The position numbers were made by a program, and so were the translations under genes. From Tetraselmis striata (lineage: Eukaryota > Chlorophyta > Chlorodendrophyceae > Chlorodendrales > Chlorodendraceae), in the NCBI GenBank assembly GCA_006384855.1, contig VCJN01003090.1, forward strand, positions 1 through 64,000: DNA of 64,000 nt, read 5' to 3'. Below, one piece after another: positions 22,080 to 34,101 of the stretch (the first letter of the stretch is position 1; each line of letters opens with the position of its first letter). The notes beneath the pieces are model-generated. The model was not told the DNA's origin and made no database searches. It saw nothing but the letters and a program-made list of their open reading frames with translations.

Positions 22080-22739
22080 GGTGGGTGGTGCAACTGGTGA
22101 CACTTCGTCGCCTCTTGTGATTGATATCCTTGCGAAGCAGGCGGCGTCGCGTGTACGTACCATCGCGGCGCTGCTGCGCGATAGACAGATCGCGGAGTGG
22201 GCAACTGCTGCCGCCGCTAGGTGTGCGTGAACATAAAGATAAGCGGCGATATACACCCGATATTAACCCGGTGTATTGACGCTTATTTGCGTAGTCGCAG
22301 CGCGAGTAGTAGTACGATGTATGTATCGGTGCAGTCCCGCGCGCGCGCCCCCACGACGTGTGTGCGCGCGATGTGCGGCACGTTGTGTGCGGCGATGTGC
22401 GGCACGTTGTGCGTCACGTTGTGTGCGGCGATGTGCGGCACGACGGGCGGAGGTGTGGGCGGATGTAGGTGGTCCGGTAGCTTAGGTGGTAGGCGGTAGG
22501 TAGTGTTCGTAGGTGCGCGTTTTAATGCAGCCGCCCTAACTGCCGATGATTGTGTAACGCCCCAGCACGCGCATGAAGTATGGGGTCGCCTCACGGTCAT
22601 CACCGCCGCTCACCACTGAATCAAGCGCGGACAGCCGCGCACTCGCATCTGTCCTGCCTGCCGGTGGTGGGTTATATCCACCCCAACTCTCAACCCCCCC
22701 CCCCCCCCCCCCCCCCGCCCCCCGCGCGCGGCAGCAGGC

Positions 22740-25700
22740 ATGCCGGCAAAGGGATGGATAACGAGTGTGTCGGATGGCGTGTACTCATGCAAGCACTGCC
22801 GGGGCAACGTGACGGGCACATGTGATAAGATGGCGCGAGAGCGGCACTTCCTAAAATTCCCGAACTGTAGCCACTCGTTGAAGCGTGCGGCTAAGTTGCG
22901 CCGCAAGGCCGCCTTATCACAAGCAGCAGCAGCAGGGGCGGCAGCAGCAGCAGCAGCAGCAGGGGCGGCAGCAGGAGTAGCTGCAGCCGTCGGAAACGCC
23001 CCGCCGGCGCCGGTCTCGGACGACGGCGGCTCGAAGGTGGACGATGTGATGGGCGTGGGGGAGGACCCCGTTGGCGAAGACGGTATGGACATCGACGCGC
23101 CTGCATGGCCGCCGGCGGGCGTGGAAGCCGCCGATGAGGATGTGATACGGGAAAGCGATCCCGGTGACTTCTACATGAAGGTCATCGCCAAGAAGTTCCG
23201 GGGAGTATGGCACTACGGCGTGATAACCGGCATTGTTACTGAGTGGGTGTTGGAGGACTACGGCGGGGCGACCCAGTGGCGCGCTGTTTTCGAGGACGGT
23301 GACGCTGTGGACCTTCTACGTTCAGAGGTGAGTAGGCCCGGCCTATGTGCTAGTGGCACCACTCACCGGCGGTTGTATGGAATCACACGCACCCGCCCGG
23401 TCGGCGTGGCAGGTTGTGGAGGCTATGGCGGCTGCTCAGGAGCACCCCCCTGTGGATGCGGACGGGGAGGCTCGCTTGGTAACCGTCCCTGAAGGCGATG
23501 ACCAGTCCAGTGAATCCGAAGAGGAGGGCTGGGAAGGGGGGGGGGACGCGGCTGGCGCCGGGTGGACGAGCGATGAGGAGGAGGAGGAGGAGGAGGCGCA
23601 TCTCCGGGCGTGGGAGTTTGCTGCTGTGCCGGGGTCCGAGACGAATGCCCTCACGTTTGCAGTCATGAAGTGCTCGGCCCAGGTGAAGAGCAAGAATTCC
23701 AACAACTCCGATGACAGCGAGTGGCAGCTGTTGCATGACATCATGCCCGCCGGCTTCACCTGGGGTGGGATGCCCGTGCCACGCAGCCACAAGGCGATGC
23801 GGAAGTTCCTGCGGGTACGGCCGGGATGTGCCTGGGTGCGTGCTTGACGCGGCGCGTCTTGGGGTGTCAGGCCCCTCACGCTCCTCGCCTCCCGATGCAT
23901 GCAGGCGCCTGATACATGCAGATATGTCCGGCACATGTGCCCCAAGGGGTGCGTGGCGTTCAGCGGGGCGCCTAGGAAGGCTGCCGAATGGGCGAACCTC
24001 CCCGACCAGCACTGCCCGGAGTGCAATGCCGACAGGTTTATCCGCACGCCGCAGTCCCTGAAGCTCACGGCTGCACGGGTTTGGTACGTCTTGAGCGTGG
24101 CGGACATCATCAAGGGCTGGTTCCGAGACCCTGTGTGGTACGCTTGCTGGAAGAAGGGGACGGACGTGTCTATCAACGCCTTCCGCGCCTCGTCGGAGGC
24201 GGAGCGCCTGAATGAAGGCGGGCACGGCACCGGCCTCGCCGCGGGAGACTTCCTCCATATTGACAACGGGATCTACACACTCACAGATGATGGCTTCCCG
24301 TCGCACCTTCGGGCCACCCAGTCTGTCACTGGGGTTGGGATCAGGTGTGAGGACATGCCGCCCCACATGCTGACCTCCAGGAGCAACTGGCACGCAGTCG
24401 CACTCATTGGCCCCCCGGAGCCGCCGAACCTGGGCAAAATACTGTTAGAGGTGCTGCACGAGCTCGCGGTGCTTGGCGAGCATGGAGTGAGGGTCACCCC
24501 CGCAGACGGGGGGGGACAGTTCATGCACAAGGTCTTCCTCGGTATATGGGTGTGCGACGCCCAGGGCAGACGAAAGATCTTTGTGCGGGGGGGGGGGGGG
24601 GGGGGGGGGGGCTAGCCAGCTCAGAGGTTGCCCCTGGTGCCGTCTGCGGAGCCATGTGGAGTGCCCGGACGGCACGGCGAAGGTGGCGCCTGCGGGGTAT
24701 GCAAAGGACGTCATCCAGAGGGTGGATGGCGTAGAGTTGCAGGCTGTGCGCACAGGCGCGAGCTGCCTCCTGCTCTCCGGCGACCAGATGCTGGAGCACA
24801 TGGGCGTCATCGGCTTGATAGAGGAGGACTTGGCCAAGTCGGCCCTTGATGGGGATAAGGACGGCGAACTGAGCCCCGCTGCCCGGCGTGCGTTCAACAC
24901 AACTCGGCTGGAGCAGGCCAAGCAGGACACCGGCTGCCATGGCGTGTGCCAGGTGCCTGTGGTCCTTGGCTATGTCAGCATGGTCAACCTCTTCCCCCTC
25001 GCGCCGGACCACCTGTGCTTTTTGGGCTTGGGAAAGGACTTTTGGAGGAACTTCCTCGACGTGCTGGGCCACGTTGGATTTCGGGCTATGAAGCAGGAAG
25101 ACCGGCGCAAGGCTTTAGTCCTGATACCCAGCAACTTTGGACGCGGGTTGCGCCCTTCGTTTGCGGTGTCGAAGAAGTCGAAAGGTAAGCCCCCCCCCCC
25201 CCCCCCCCCCCGGCATTCCCCTTCATGACTGCAGGGTCAGGCAAGGTGACGGTGCAGTCCGGCTGGGCCATAGAGGACTGTTGGCACCACACGGAATCGT
25301 TTTCCCTTCTTACCGCCGGTCCGTTGTTCGAGGAGGCCCGGGTGAAGGCGATCATGACCGAGAAGGAGCTCGCGTCCCCAGCGGTGATGCGTGCGGTGTC
25401 GCAGCTGGGGGTGCTTGGGCACATGTACAAGCGCCTGCAAGGAGCTGTGTGGTTCGTCACGCGGTGGGGGTTGCAGAACGTGGTGACGGAGGAGGACGGC
25501 CCTGAGCGCAAGGCGCAGGTGGACGCGCTCACCAGGGAGGGGAGGACTCGATACCTAGCGGACATCACCGTGTATGCCCGCCTGGCTGAGGGAAACGGCT
25601 TCGTGTCGCTCCTCGTCTCCAACTTGCACTCGGCGGTGTGCCGCATGATCCACCAGATGCTGGCTTGCGGGCACCCGCTTGCGGAGCTGTGGATGGAGAA

Positions 25701-25915
25701 CCTCATGGGCTTCTTGAAGGCGGGCGCCAAGCGCGTGCTGCCGAAGAATGTCTGCGAGACCATGATGAGGGACCTCCTTTTCGCGCAGCATATCAACCGC
25801 ATGAAGGCGCATCGCCTCTACCGGGAACCCAACCGCAACAAGAAGCTCTCTTCTCCCCCCCCCCCCCCCCCCGCCTCTTGCTGCCTCCTCAGCCACGTGC
25901 ACCCATACCCACCCT

Positions 25916-25980
<65 letters not shown>

Positions 25981-26892
25981 TCACACTCGCACTCACAGCG
26001 ACCCACCCACACACACAGGGGTACATGGCCCCAGACGACGCAGGCCCCGGCGCCGTGGAGACGCCCATCCGGTTGGTTGGGAGCGCATCCGCTGCGTCGG
26101 AGCACGCGGTGGACTTCAAGGACCATTTGGAGAAGCTGCTGGACGACGTCCGACGTACGGTGCAGGGCTCGCACTCGTATGCACCCATACTCGCGGGGTG
26201 GGGTGCGGTCCTGCCGGGTTGGACCCCCAGTGGTGGCGCTGGGGGGCTCTTGGCCTACAAGGCGGCGTCGCTTCGCAACGGCGACAAGCCCCGGCTTCAC
26301 CGGGGGGGGGGAAGACGGGGAGACGTCGAGAGACAACTCCTTCTTTGTGTACAAGATGTTGAAGCAAGTCCCCGACGCTGACCCAACCCCCTACACCACC
26401 GAGGAGCTGGAGAGCGAGGAGGAGCTGCTAAGAAACCTGTTGGCGGAGCGCGAAGACGCCAAGTACACCACCATGGTCGCGCGAGCTCAACACTTCTACC
26501 TTGCCACGCCACCGCCCCCGCCAGGGGCTGACTCGGACGACAGCCGTGCCAGCGCGTGGCCCATTCGGGCTGCATTGTGTACGGTGTGGACGCCGGAACG
26601 AGCCCACACTGCCGTGGGCTTGGACTTGTGGAGAGTGCCGGGCGGCGGCGGTGGTTCCGGCGGGGAGGAGGCCCTTGTCCTACTAGATGGTCCGGGCATC
26701 CGCAAGGTGGCTGTTCTCATGGCCCCTGCCGACATGTCCTCCGCGAAGGCTGCCGACTTGGGCGTCGACGCCGGGGAGCTGCTGGTGGCGGGGATCCACG
26801 CAAGGTCGCAGGACGGTGCGCGACGGGGGGGGGGGGGGGGGGGGGGGGGCAGCGGCTGTGGGATAGGCGGCGCAGCGGTTGCTACCGAGTGA
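22740..26892 (+). CDS. TNP2/CACTA-like transposase, at least six exons
   Basis: Exons inferred from GT-AG sites with matching phase: 22740-23327, 23413-23814, 23905-24582, 24620-25184, 25235 to about 25850, then from about 26019. Exon 1 has a C-x2-C..H..C finger, an Ala-rich linker and a Tudor-like FEDGD block. Exon 3 opens with a knuckle (CPKGC then CPEC) and contains DGFPSHLRATQSVTGVGI, then a GPPEPPNLGKILLEVLHELA block that matches the PGP..P..L..EL region of TNP2 transposases. Exon 4 gives GCPWCR and PLAPDHLCFLGLGKDFW, the D-H..LG motif. Exon 5 gives LWMENLMGFLKAG. The donor after 25850 is unclear, and a G run near 26302 shifts the frame, so the 3' part may be broken. Confidence 0.65.
25919..25976 (+). 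repeat. (CA)n microsatellite in a transposase intron
   Basis: About 28 CA dinucleotides inside the intron ahead of the last transposase exon, whose acceptor is itself CACACACAG. Confidence 0.95.
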
Positions 26893-27030
26893 GGCTTAGC
26901 ATCGTTTGCAGTAGCAACGCAGCCTTTCCGGTTGCATAGTGTGACGCCGTCTGGATTGAAACCCAGCAGTACGCGCAAAGTGCAAGTGTTACACGCCCGT
27001 GAGCCCCACCCAATAACATTGCGCCCGACC

Positions 27031-27863
27031 TCACTGACGGCATGCATGGCTCTCCTTCATCTCCTGGGCCGTCCGCCGCCTCACCCTGCGCACCCTACCA
27101 GCCGCGTGTGCCTTCTCAGAAGCCCCAGACACGGCGGCGCGAGTCGCGTCATGGAACGCGTCCCTGGCATGGCGGAACTCCGCCCTCACCGCGGCCGTGG
27201 TCGGGCAAGGGACTGCCCGCTGATGGGTCGCCGTGCATGGGTACTTGCATGCCATACTTGGGGCCGCACAAAGCCGGGGTGCCGTCGCAGCGACACTCCC
27301 AGTCCGTCCGTTGGCCGCGGTACACGCATGATGGGCGTCCGGCCAGGACACGCACATGATAGTGCATGTGGCCGCCTCCCGCCACTGCTCGTAGTGCTCC
27401 GGTCAACATGGCGACGAGCAAGTCGGCATGTCCCGCAGGTGGCTGCGGGGCGGGTGGCGCGAGCGCAGCCTCGCTCGCCTCGACAACCCCCTCATCCCTA
27501 TAAGTCGCCTCTGCCACGGCCTCCTCAGCCTCCTGATGCGGCGCATCGGGCGCATCATCGTCGCCTGGCAGGGCGTCCCCCCCCCGCAACGGCGCCGTCG
27601 GCGGTGGCCGACGCCGTCGTGGCGGGGTGCTGTGAGGAGGTGGCCCTAGACATAGGTGGGGCCGGCACCGCCATGTGTTGCTCCACATGCGGTTGCGGTT
27701 GCGGTGCGGATCCTGACGCGACAGCTCCGTCGCACAGGTACCGGCACCGGCACCCCACGCCTCCTGCGCTTACCACCAACCGGCATGTTTCCTTTGGGAG
27801 GCGGCTCATCCGCGTCGGAGGCGAGCGGCGGTGCCGGTGTGGGTGTGGATATTGCCCGGCCAT
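27031..27863 (-). pseudogene. Cys-rich antisense gene of copy B, broken
   Basis: Counterpart of the intact gene at 11838-12539. A 13-base insertion relative to copy A (CATGCCATACTTG, near 27248) shifts the frame inside the cysteine cluster. Cysteines of the C-x2-C and C-x-C pairs have become Tyr, Gly or Arg. The coding sequence is therefore split between two frames (27149-27688 and 27031-27357). Confidence 0.6.
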
Positions 27864-28729
27864 TAGGGCTCCCGCCGCCCGCCGCTCCGCCGACCCACGC
27901 CGCGGCGTGTGCTGCGCCCCGCATAGTCGCCTCGAATATATTATACATGACGCGGGGACAGGTCGGGGGGGGGGGGGGGGGGGGGGAAGAATTCGTGCGT
28001 TTCGTATGTCGGCGGAACGGCGTGCGAAGCTGCGGCTGGCGAAGGTGGTGGAAGTAAGCGTGGCGGCGTCGGCGGCATATTACCGTGCGTGCATGCGCGC
28101 GCAACCCGGCGCTAGAAAGCGCCGGACTCGGCGTGTGCCGGCGGCAGAGCTGCGAAGCCATGGACACGGTACGGGATGCCAAGTCTGGCTAAGCAACTGC
28201 CGAGGCTGGCGGCTTAACCCCCATGTCCTGTGGCTGAGGGACGGGAAGTGCGTAGAAGTTGATCGGCAAAGCGGGCATATAAGCCTGGCGGTTAGCCTGG
28301 CTATTAAGTAATGGCGGTTTGTGCTAAGTAATTCGTAGGGGTGGACCATGCAGCGCAGGTAGGGGGCGGTATAAATGAGGCCGGGCACATATACTGCTTC
28401 ACGAAACGACACTGTCGCACGTGTAGTTGAATAGACCCCCCCCCCCCCCCCCCCCACGCCACCCCCCGCCGGGTCGGCCCGCCGACCCGCCACGGCATGT
28501 AATATCTGTCATGCATCGCCGGGGTATGTGTGAGTGGATGCCCCGCTCCCCCCCCCCCCCCCCCCCCCCCCCCATTTACACTTGTGCACTCATTAAGTTT
28601 GGGCTGGTTTCGGAGCAGTACATGTACGTGTGTATATACATACAATGGAACGCAGGACTTGCGCGGAAAGAGGCGGGGCTGGCGGAGTGCATTGGGGGTG
28701 CGTAGGGTAGCGTGTTGGTGAGATTCGAG

Positions 28730-30215
28730 GTGCATCGGACGCCGGATGCCCACCCACCCGGCGTAAAAGACGCGTAATGTTCACACTATATTCACACACA
28801 AATGTGTGAAAACCGGACATTCCGTGCCGGATGGATGGGAATACGGCGTCCGATGCAGCCAAAACCCCAGGGACACGCTATTCTATGCACCGCCAATGCA
28901 CTCCGCCAGCACCGCCTCATTCTCTGTCGATTTCGAAAACGCCTTCACATTATCCACCGCTAATAATTGCAATTGCCACCGTGTAATGTTCTTACGATGT
29001 GCACACACAACAACACTTACTACCGGTTCCGACGCGGATGGAGGCGGGGCTTGCGGAGTGCACTGGCGGTGCACAGACTAGTGTGCTGCAAATAATTGGG
29101 GTGCATCGGACGCCGGACGCCCATCCACTTGGCGTAAAAGACGCGTAATATTCACACTATATTAACACACAAAACCGGAACACAGACTAGTGTGCTGCAA
29201 ATAATTGGGGTGCATCGGACGCCGGATGCCCATCCACCCGGCATAAAAGACGCGTAATATTCACACTATATTCACACACAAATGTGTGAAAACCGGACAT
29301 TCCGTGCCGGATGGATGGGAATACGGCGTCCGATGCAGCCAAAACCCCAGGGACACGCTATTCTATGCACCGCCAATGCACTCCGCCAGCACCGCCTCAT
29401 TCTCTGTCGATTTCGAAAACGCCTTCACATTATCCACCGCTAATAATTGCAATTGCCACCGTGTAATGTTGTTACGATGTGCACACACAACAACACTTAC
29501 TACCGGTTCCGACGCGGATGGAGGCGGGGCTTGCGGAGTGCACTGGCGGTGCACAGACTAGTGTGCTGCAAATAATTGGGGTGCATCGGACGCCGGACGC
29601 CCATCCACTTGGCGTAAAAGACGCGTAATATTCACACTATATTAACACACAAAACCGGAACACAGACTAGTGTGCTGCAAATAATTGGGGTGCATCGGAC
29701 GCCGGATGCCCATCCACCCGGCATAAAAGACGCGTAATATTCACACTATATTCACACACAAATGTGTGAAAACCGGACATTCCGTGCCGGATGGATGGGA
29801 ATACGGCGTCTGATGCAGCCAAAACCCCAGCAACACGCTATTCTATGAACCGCCAATGCACTCCGCCAGCACCGCCTCATTCTCTGTCGATTTTGAAAAC
29901 GCCTTCACATTATCCACCGCTAATTGCAATTGCCACCGTGTAATGTTGTTACGATGTGCGCACACAACAACACTTACTACCGGTTCCGACGCGGATGGAG
30001 GCGGGGCTTGCAGAGTGCACTGGCGGTGCACAGACTAGTGTGCTGCAAATAATTGGGGTGCATCGGACGCCGGACGCCCATCCACTTGGCGTAAAAGACG
30101 CGTAATATTCACACTATATTAACACACAAATGTGTGAAAACCGGACATTCCGTGCCGGATGGATGGGAATACGGCGTCTGATGCAGCCAAAACCCCAGGG
30201 ACACGCTATTCTATG
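28730..30215. repeat. Tandem hairpin satellite, about 480-bp unit
   Basis: At least three nearly identical units begin with the same AATGTGTGAAAACCGGACAT block at 28800, 29280 and 29758, so the period is 478-480 bp. Each unit contains two palindromic GCATCGGACGCC cores and a CAATTGCCACCGTGTAATGT segment. Short frames repeated in each unit (60-91 codons, both strands) are by-products of the tandem array. Confidence 0.92.
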
Positions 30216-30660
30216 CACCCATACCGCCAATGCACTCCATCCGTAACCCCCGCCTCATTCCCAGTCGTACGTGCTTGTGCACACGCACGGAATGCTTGCA
30301 CTGCTCCAAAACCACTGTCACATACCCCGCTCATTGGGTACCGATTGCGGCGCATGCACGGCTAGATATTTGTTTACATAAACCCAGGGGGGGGGTGGGC
30401 ACAGTGTCCCGCGACTCACCCTGCATTGGATTAGGGCGACGATTGCAAACAAGACGAGGAGGCGCGAATGAACTGCTCCGAAACCACGCGATGTGCCCGG
30501 TGACCTCCATATCCAGCAGGTCCAACGATGCAAGTAACAAGGACAGGACCCCCCCCCCCCCCCCCGCCAAAGTGGAGGAAGTGTAGGAGTACAACCGGAG
30601 CATGCCGCGTTCCATTGTCGCTTATTTACAAGCACGGGCGGTGTTGCGAGACCCGATCGT

Positions 30661-33652
30661 CTATGGCGGGATGGAGGCGGCAGCGGCAGCGGCAGGAGCC
30701 GCAGCCTCAACAACAAGCCGCAGCTCCTTCGCCCTGGTATGGATGCTGGCGTAGTCCTCGTCACTGTACAAATGGTTTGGCAACACAGCATGATCCCCAA
30801 AGTGGGCCACATACTGCGCCGCCAACTCGTGGTTGCGTTTCTCCGTAGCATCACTGCGGGGGGTGATGTGTGAGTACAGTGCCTCATTGTAGGCTGCCAG
30901 GAACGGCGTGTACTGGGTAGGGTCATCCGCACGGCCGCAGCCAGGCAGTCCCAGAAGGTGCCCCTGCCCGTACAAGCGGACATTGCCACGCCCCTGACAC
31001 TTGAGACAGGTTTTACCGCTGGCGGGCAGCTCAACTGGGGCGCCCGCGGGCCCGCGGTGCGTCGTGTCCGACCCAAACATGTACCCATGGTATTGTTCCA
31101 TTCAGGGCTTGTTCTCCTCGGGGACACCCATGCCACGCTCCAAGTCCTCCAGGGGCTGCATCAAGTTCTTGTGGCTCGTGATGAAGTCGGCAGCTCCCGG
31201 ATCTGTCTCCGCCAGCGTCCTCTCCGTGAGGCGGTGATTCTCGCGGCCCTTTTCATGTCAACACATGGATGGCACTCAGTCCCCGCCCCCGCCCGCGCTC
31301 CCGCCACCGGCCCTGGGGGGGGGGGGGGGGGGGGGGCGCACCCGGTACCGAATGTGCTTCACGGCATCTGTGAAGCTCACTTCTGGCCCGCGGTACACCT
31401 CAGTGGGGCGGCAGTGGCACGTGCATGCAAGGATGGCCTGCAGATTTGGAGCCTGCCCATGAATGTGGGTGATCTGAGCGGGGGCAAGCGCCGGGGTGAA
31501 CAGCAACGCGATCACCGGCCACGACCAAAACCATGGTGCTAGCTCGCCGGCCTTCTCGGCACAAGCCACGAAAGCGCGCCGCAATTCCAGCAAGGCGGCA
31601 AACAAGGCTTTCCTGCAAGGCACACGCTCAGAATAAGCGACGCACGGGTCGGGGGTTGAAGGGGGGGGGGGGGGGGAGGGGGGCACCTCTTCATCTGCGT
31701 CTGCTTTTTGCCGACCCAGGTCTCTGGCGCACTCCTTGCCCAATGCCACAGCTTCCACGGGTCGACTTTGCCCTCCTTTTCACGGTCATACGGCTTCACC
31801 TGCGTGTGCTCCGCAATGTCCAACATGTCTTCCGGAGGCAGGATGACTTGTCGGTGTCAAGGGCACACACACGTCAAGCCAAGGCGGGCATCGGCAGTAG
31901 CAAGGCATCATGTTTATAGGGGGGGGGGGGGGGTTGCACCTGGATGCGCCCGCCCTGAATGCCAAAGCCCATTTCGTTCCATTGCTTGCTTGACATGTCG
32001 ACCTGACACTCCATCGCCATCTCCAGCAAGGTCTTCTGGGCGTCACTCAAGTCCAACTTAAACGGCGTGGGCTGGCCCGATTGCAACTGCTTGTTGCCGA
32101 TGAAACGCGCCCGCAGGGCTTGGCTGGGAGATATCAGCTCCATTGGGGTGCCGCCTTCATGCACGGCGGGTGGCACGCTCGAAGAACCTCCCGCTCCTTT
32201 CAGCCTCTTGGTAGACTTGCGCCGCTGACCAGCTTCAACCGCCACGCACCGTTTGCACTTCGAGGTACGCCGATTGCCGATGGCGGTATTGAACGCGCCC
32301 GCTGCAAAGAACACACCATCTGCAGCATGGAGGATGCCCGTGCATCCCTTCATGCGAACCTCCCGTACCAGCCTCACCGCCAACTCCGGTGCTTTCCCCG
32401 CAGCCGCCTCCTGCTGGACGAGGCCTGACGGATCCTGGTTCAGGACTGTTTCCACTAGCGCCACTGTCGCCCCCATGGAGACAGACTTCCAGCCTCGCAC
32501 CTGCGGGTTGCATGGCCCACGCACGTGCTCACCCCCCACTGTGTGTCAGCGCTGCATGCTACTTGCCAAGTGCTGCATGCCAAGAGGGGCGGGGGGGGCG
32601 GACCTGGGCAATGCGCCTTGCAGCCCAGGGCGTGAACGGTCGCAGGCCATCCTCGGGCTTGCCCACCCGCGCACACAAGTCCATGGGGACGATGTCCGTG
32701 TCAGTAGGAGCATGGATGACGCCGTCCTGGGCACTCCGTTGCTGCACAACGTTGTTGCGAAAGCTTTCCAGGGCTTTCGTGCTGAATTCTCTGCACGTCC
32801 CCGCGCTCAACAGTGCAGCGCGACGCTCGTCCTCGGGCTTCAACTTCAGCAAGCAATAGATGAAGAACAGCACCCGCCACCCGCAGGTCCAAATGTCTTC
32901 TTGTCGCTGGTCCACCGCCACGGGGATAGTGCGAGCCTCCGCCTCCGCTACTCTCAGGAGGTGTGTCACGTTCTCCCAGCACTAGCCGGCATGCACCCCC
33001 GGATCAGGCGACTTCATCATCCGGGTCACGAACTCACGGAACATGGACATGATCAGCGTGTGCTGCGAGTTGGTTTCTTTCATCATCGAGTCGAAGAATA
33101 GGGGCTCGGTTTCCGCAGCGTCCACCACCAAGGCAGTGAGGTGGATGGAGACACAGACCGGAATCACGAAGGTGCGCACGTCCGATAAGGGTTGGGCCGC
33201 CGGGGGAGGGTTCTGGAAGCAACGAGCCCGCCGAAGTCTGCCTGCTGCGCTCGCACGTCCATCTCCCACTGCCCAATGCTATCGCCCTCTCCCAACAATT
33301 TCCTGCGCAGATAGGCCTCGTTCCCGGACACCATGCTCAGAACCACGACGTTTGTACTCCCTTCCGCTCCGCCGCGTCCTTCGCTGAACCCAACCAGGTC
33401 TTGTGCGATGTGCGACAACAAACCCACCTCTAGCAGCCCGGGAGCGTTCAGATCCGGGTCTGGCGTCGGGACCACATTAGGGAACTTTCGCAGCAAGGCC
33501 TCCGCGGCGTCTGGTCCGAGAAGCCTCCACAGCTCCAGGCGTACGGGGTCATAGGTACCACCATCATGTAGCCACCGCTCGAGGTAGGCTTGCAACCTCG
33601 TCGTCGCATCTTCCTCAGCGAGGAGCTCGGGGGAATTAACACTGTTTGACAT
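30661..33652 (-). pseudogene. Multi-exon gene with Ulp1/C48-type cysteine protease domain, broken
   Basis: The start is ATG 33652 (SNSVNSPELLAEED). The protease catalytic set is visible in order: His in VCVSIHLTALVVDA (about 33140), Asp in FFDSM (about 33085), and Gln and Cys in RQEDIWTCGWRVLFF (about 32895-32850). The frame shifts in a C-rich run near 33220. An in-frame TAG at 32982-32984 separates the His/Asp part from the Gln/Cys part. Further exons, joined by introns whose donors at 32603, 31939, 31686 and 31341 are each followed by poly-C, encode unrecognised helical regions. The last exon has another in-frame stop near 31102. Ulp1-like proteases are often carried by CACTA, MULE and related transposons, so this may be transposon cargo. 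Confidence 0.55.
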
Positions 33653-34101
33653 GGCGGCAGGTTTATTTGGGGGGGGGGGGGGGGGGGGGTCTTGGGTGCC
33701 CACGCACGGCGATTTGCGGCGCTGGGTGGAGCGGCGGACACTCTCCCGTTCCGCCCCTACATGTCGTGCACATCTTCGTGCACACCGCTGCTGCACACCG
33801 GTGCGCACATTCGTCGCGCACATATACACGCGCGCCCTACCACATATATTATTCCGGATTCACTCGGTGAAACCACGTATTCATTACGCAGTGCTGCTTC
33901 AACAATATACACTGCGAAATTACCCCGACACAATGCCGCACCGACTAGCCCTTCATAATACGTGCATACCAATAGTAGTGGCGCGCTGCTCCTCGCCTCC
34001 GCTGTGTCGTTGACTGCCCCGGAAGGCGGTCGTCGACTGGGTGTTAGTTTCTCCACCTCCCCCCCCCCCCCCCCCCCCCCGCTTTCACCGCTCACAGCGC
34101 C

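Larger units (their letters stand above)
20575..30210 (+). mobile_element. CACTG-ended DNA transposon, copy B (near full length)
   Basis: It begins CACTGTGAGATTCAGATG at 20575, the exact point where similarity with copy A starts. Order: subterminal region rich in GCACATCG and GGTAGGTGGT repeats, minus-strand gene (21252-22079), multi-exon TNP2-like transposase (22740-26892), antisense Cys-rich pseudogene (27031-27863), a block shared with copy A, and the amplified hairpin satellite (28730-30215). Subterminal repeats at both ends are typical of CACTA elements. GGGTGGGCACAGTG at 30389-30402 is a possible but unproven right terminus, so the element may end anywhere from about 28.7 to 30.4 kb. 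Confidence 0.75.

Noticed and set aside
25818..26354. Minus-strand frame with Val-Cys repeats
   Set aside because: Antisense of a (CA)n microsatellite in an intron.
28806..30038. Repeated 60-91-codon frames in the satellite
   Set aside because: Identical in every tandem unit and on both strands, with no family resemblance. They are not separate genes.
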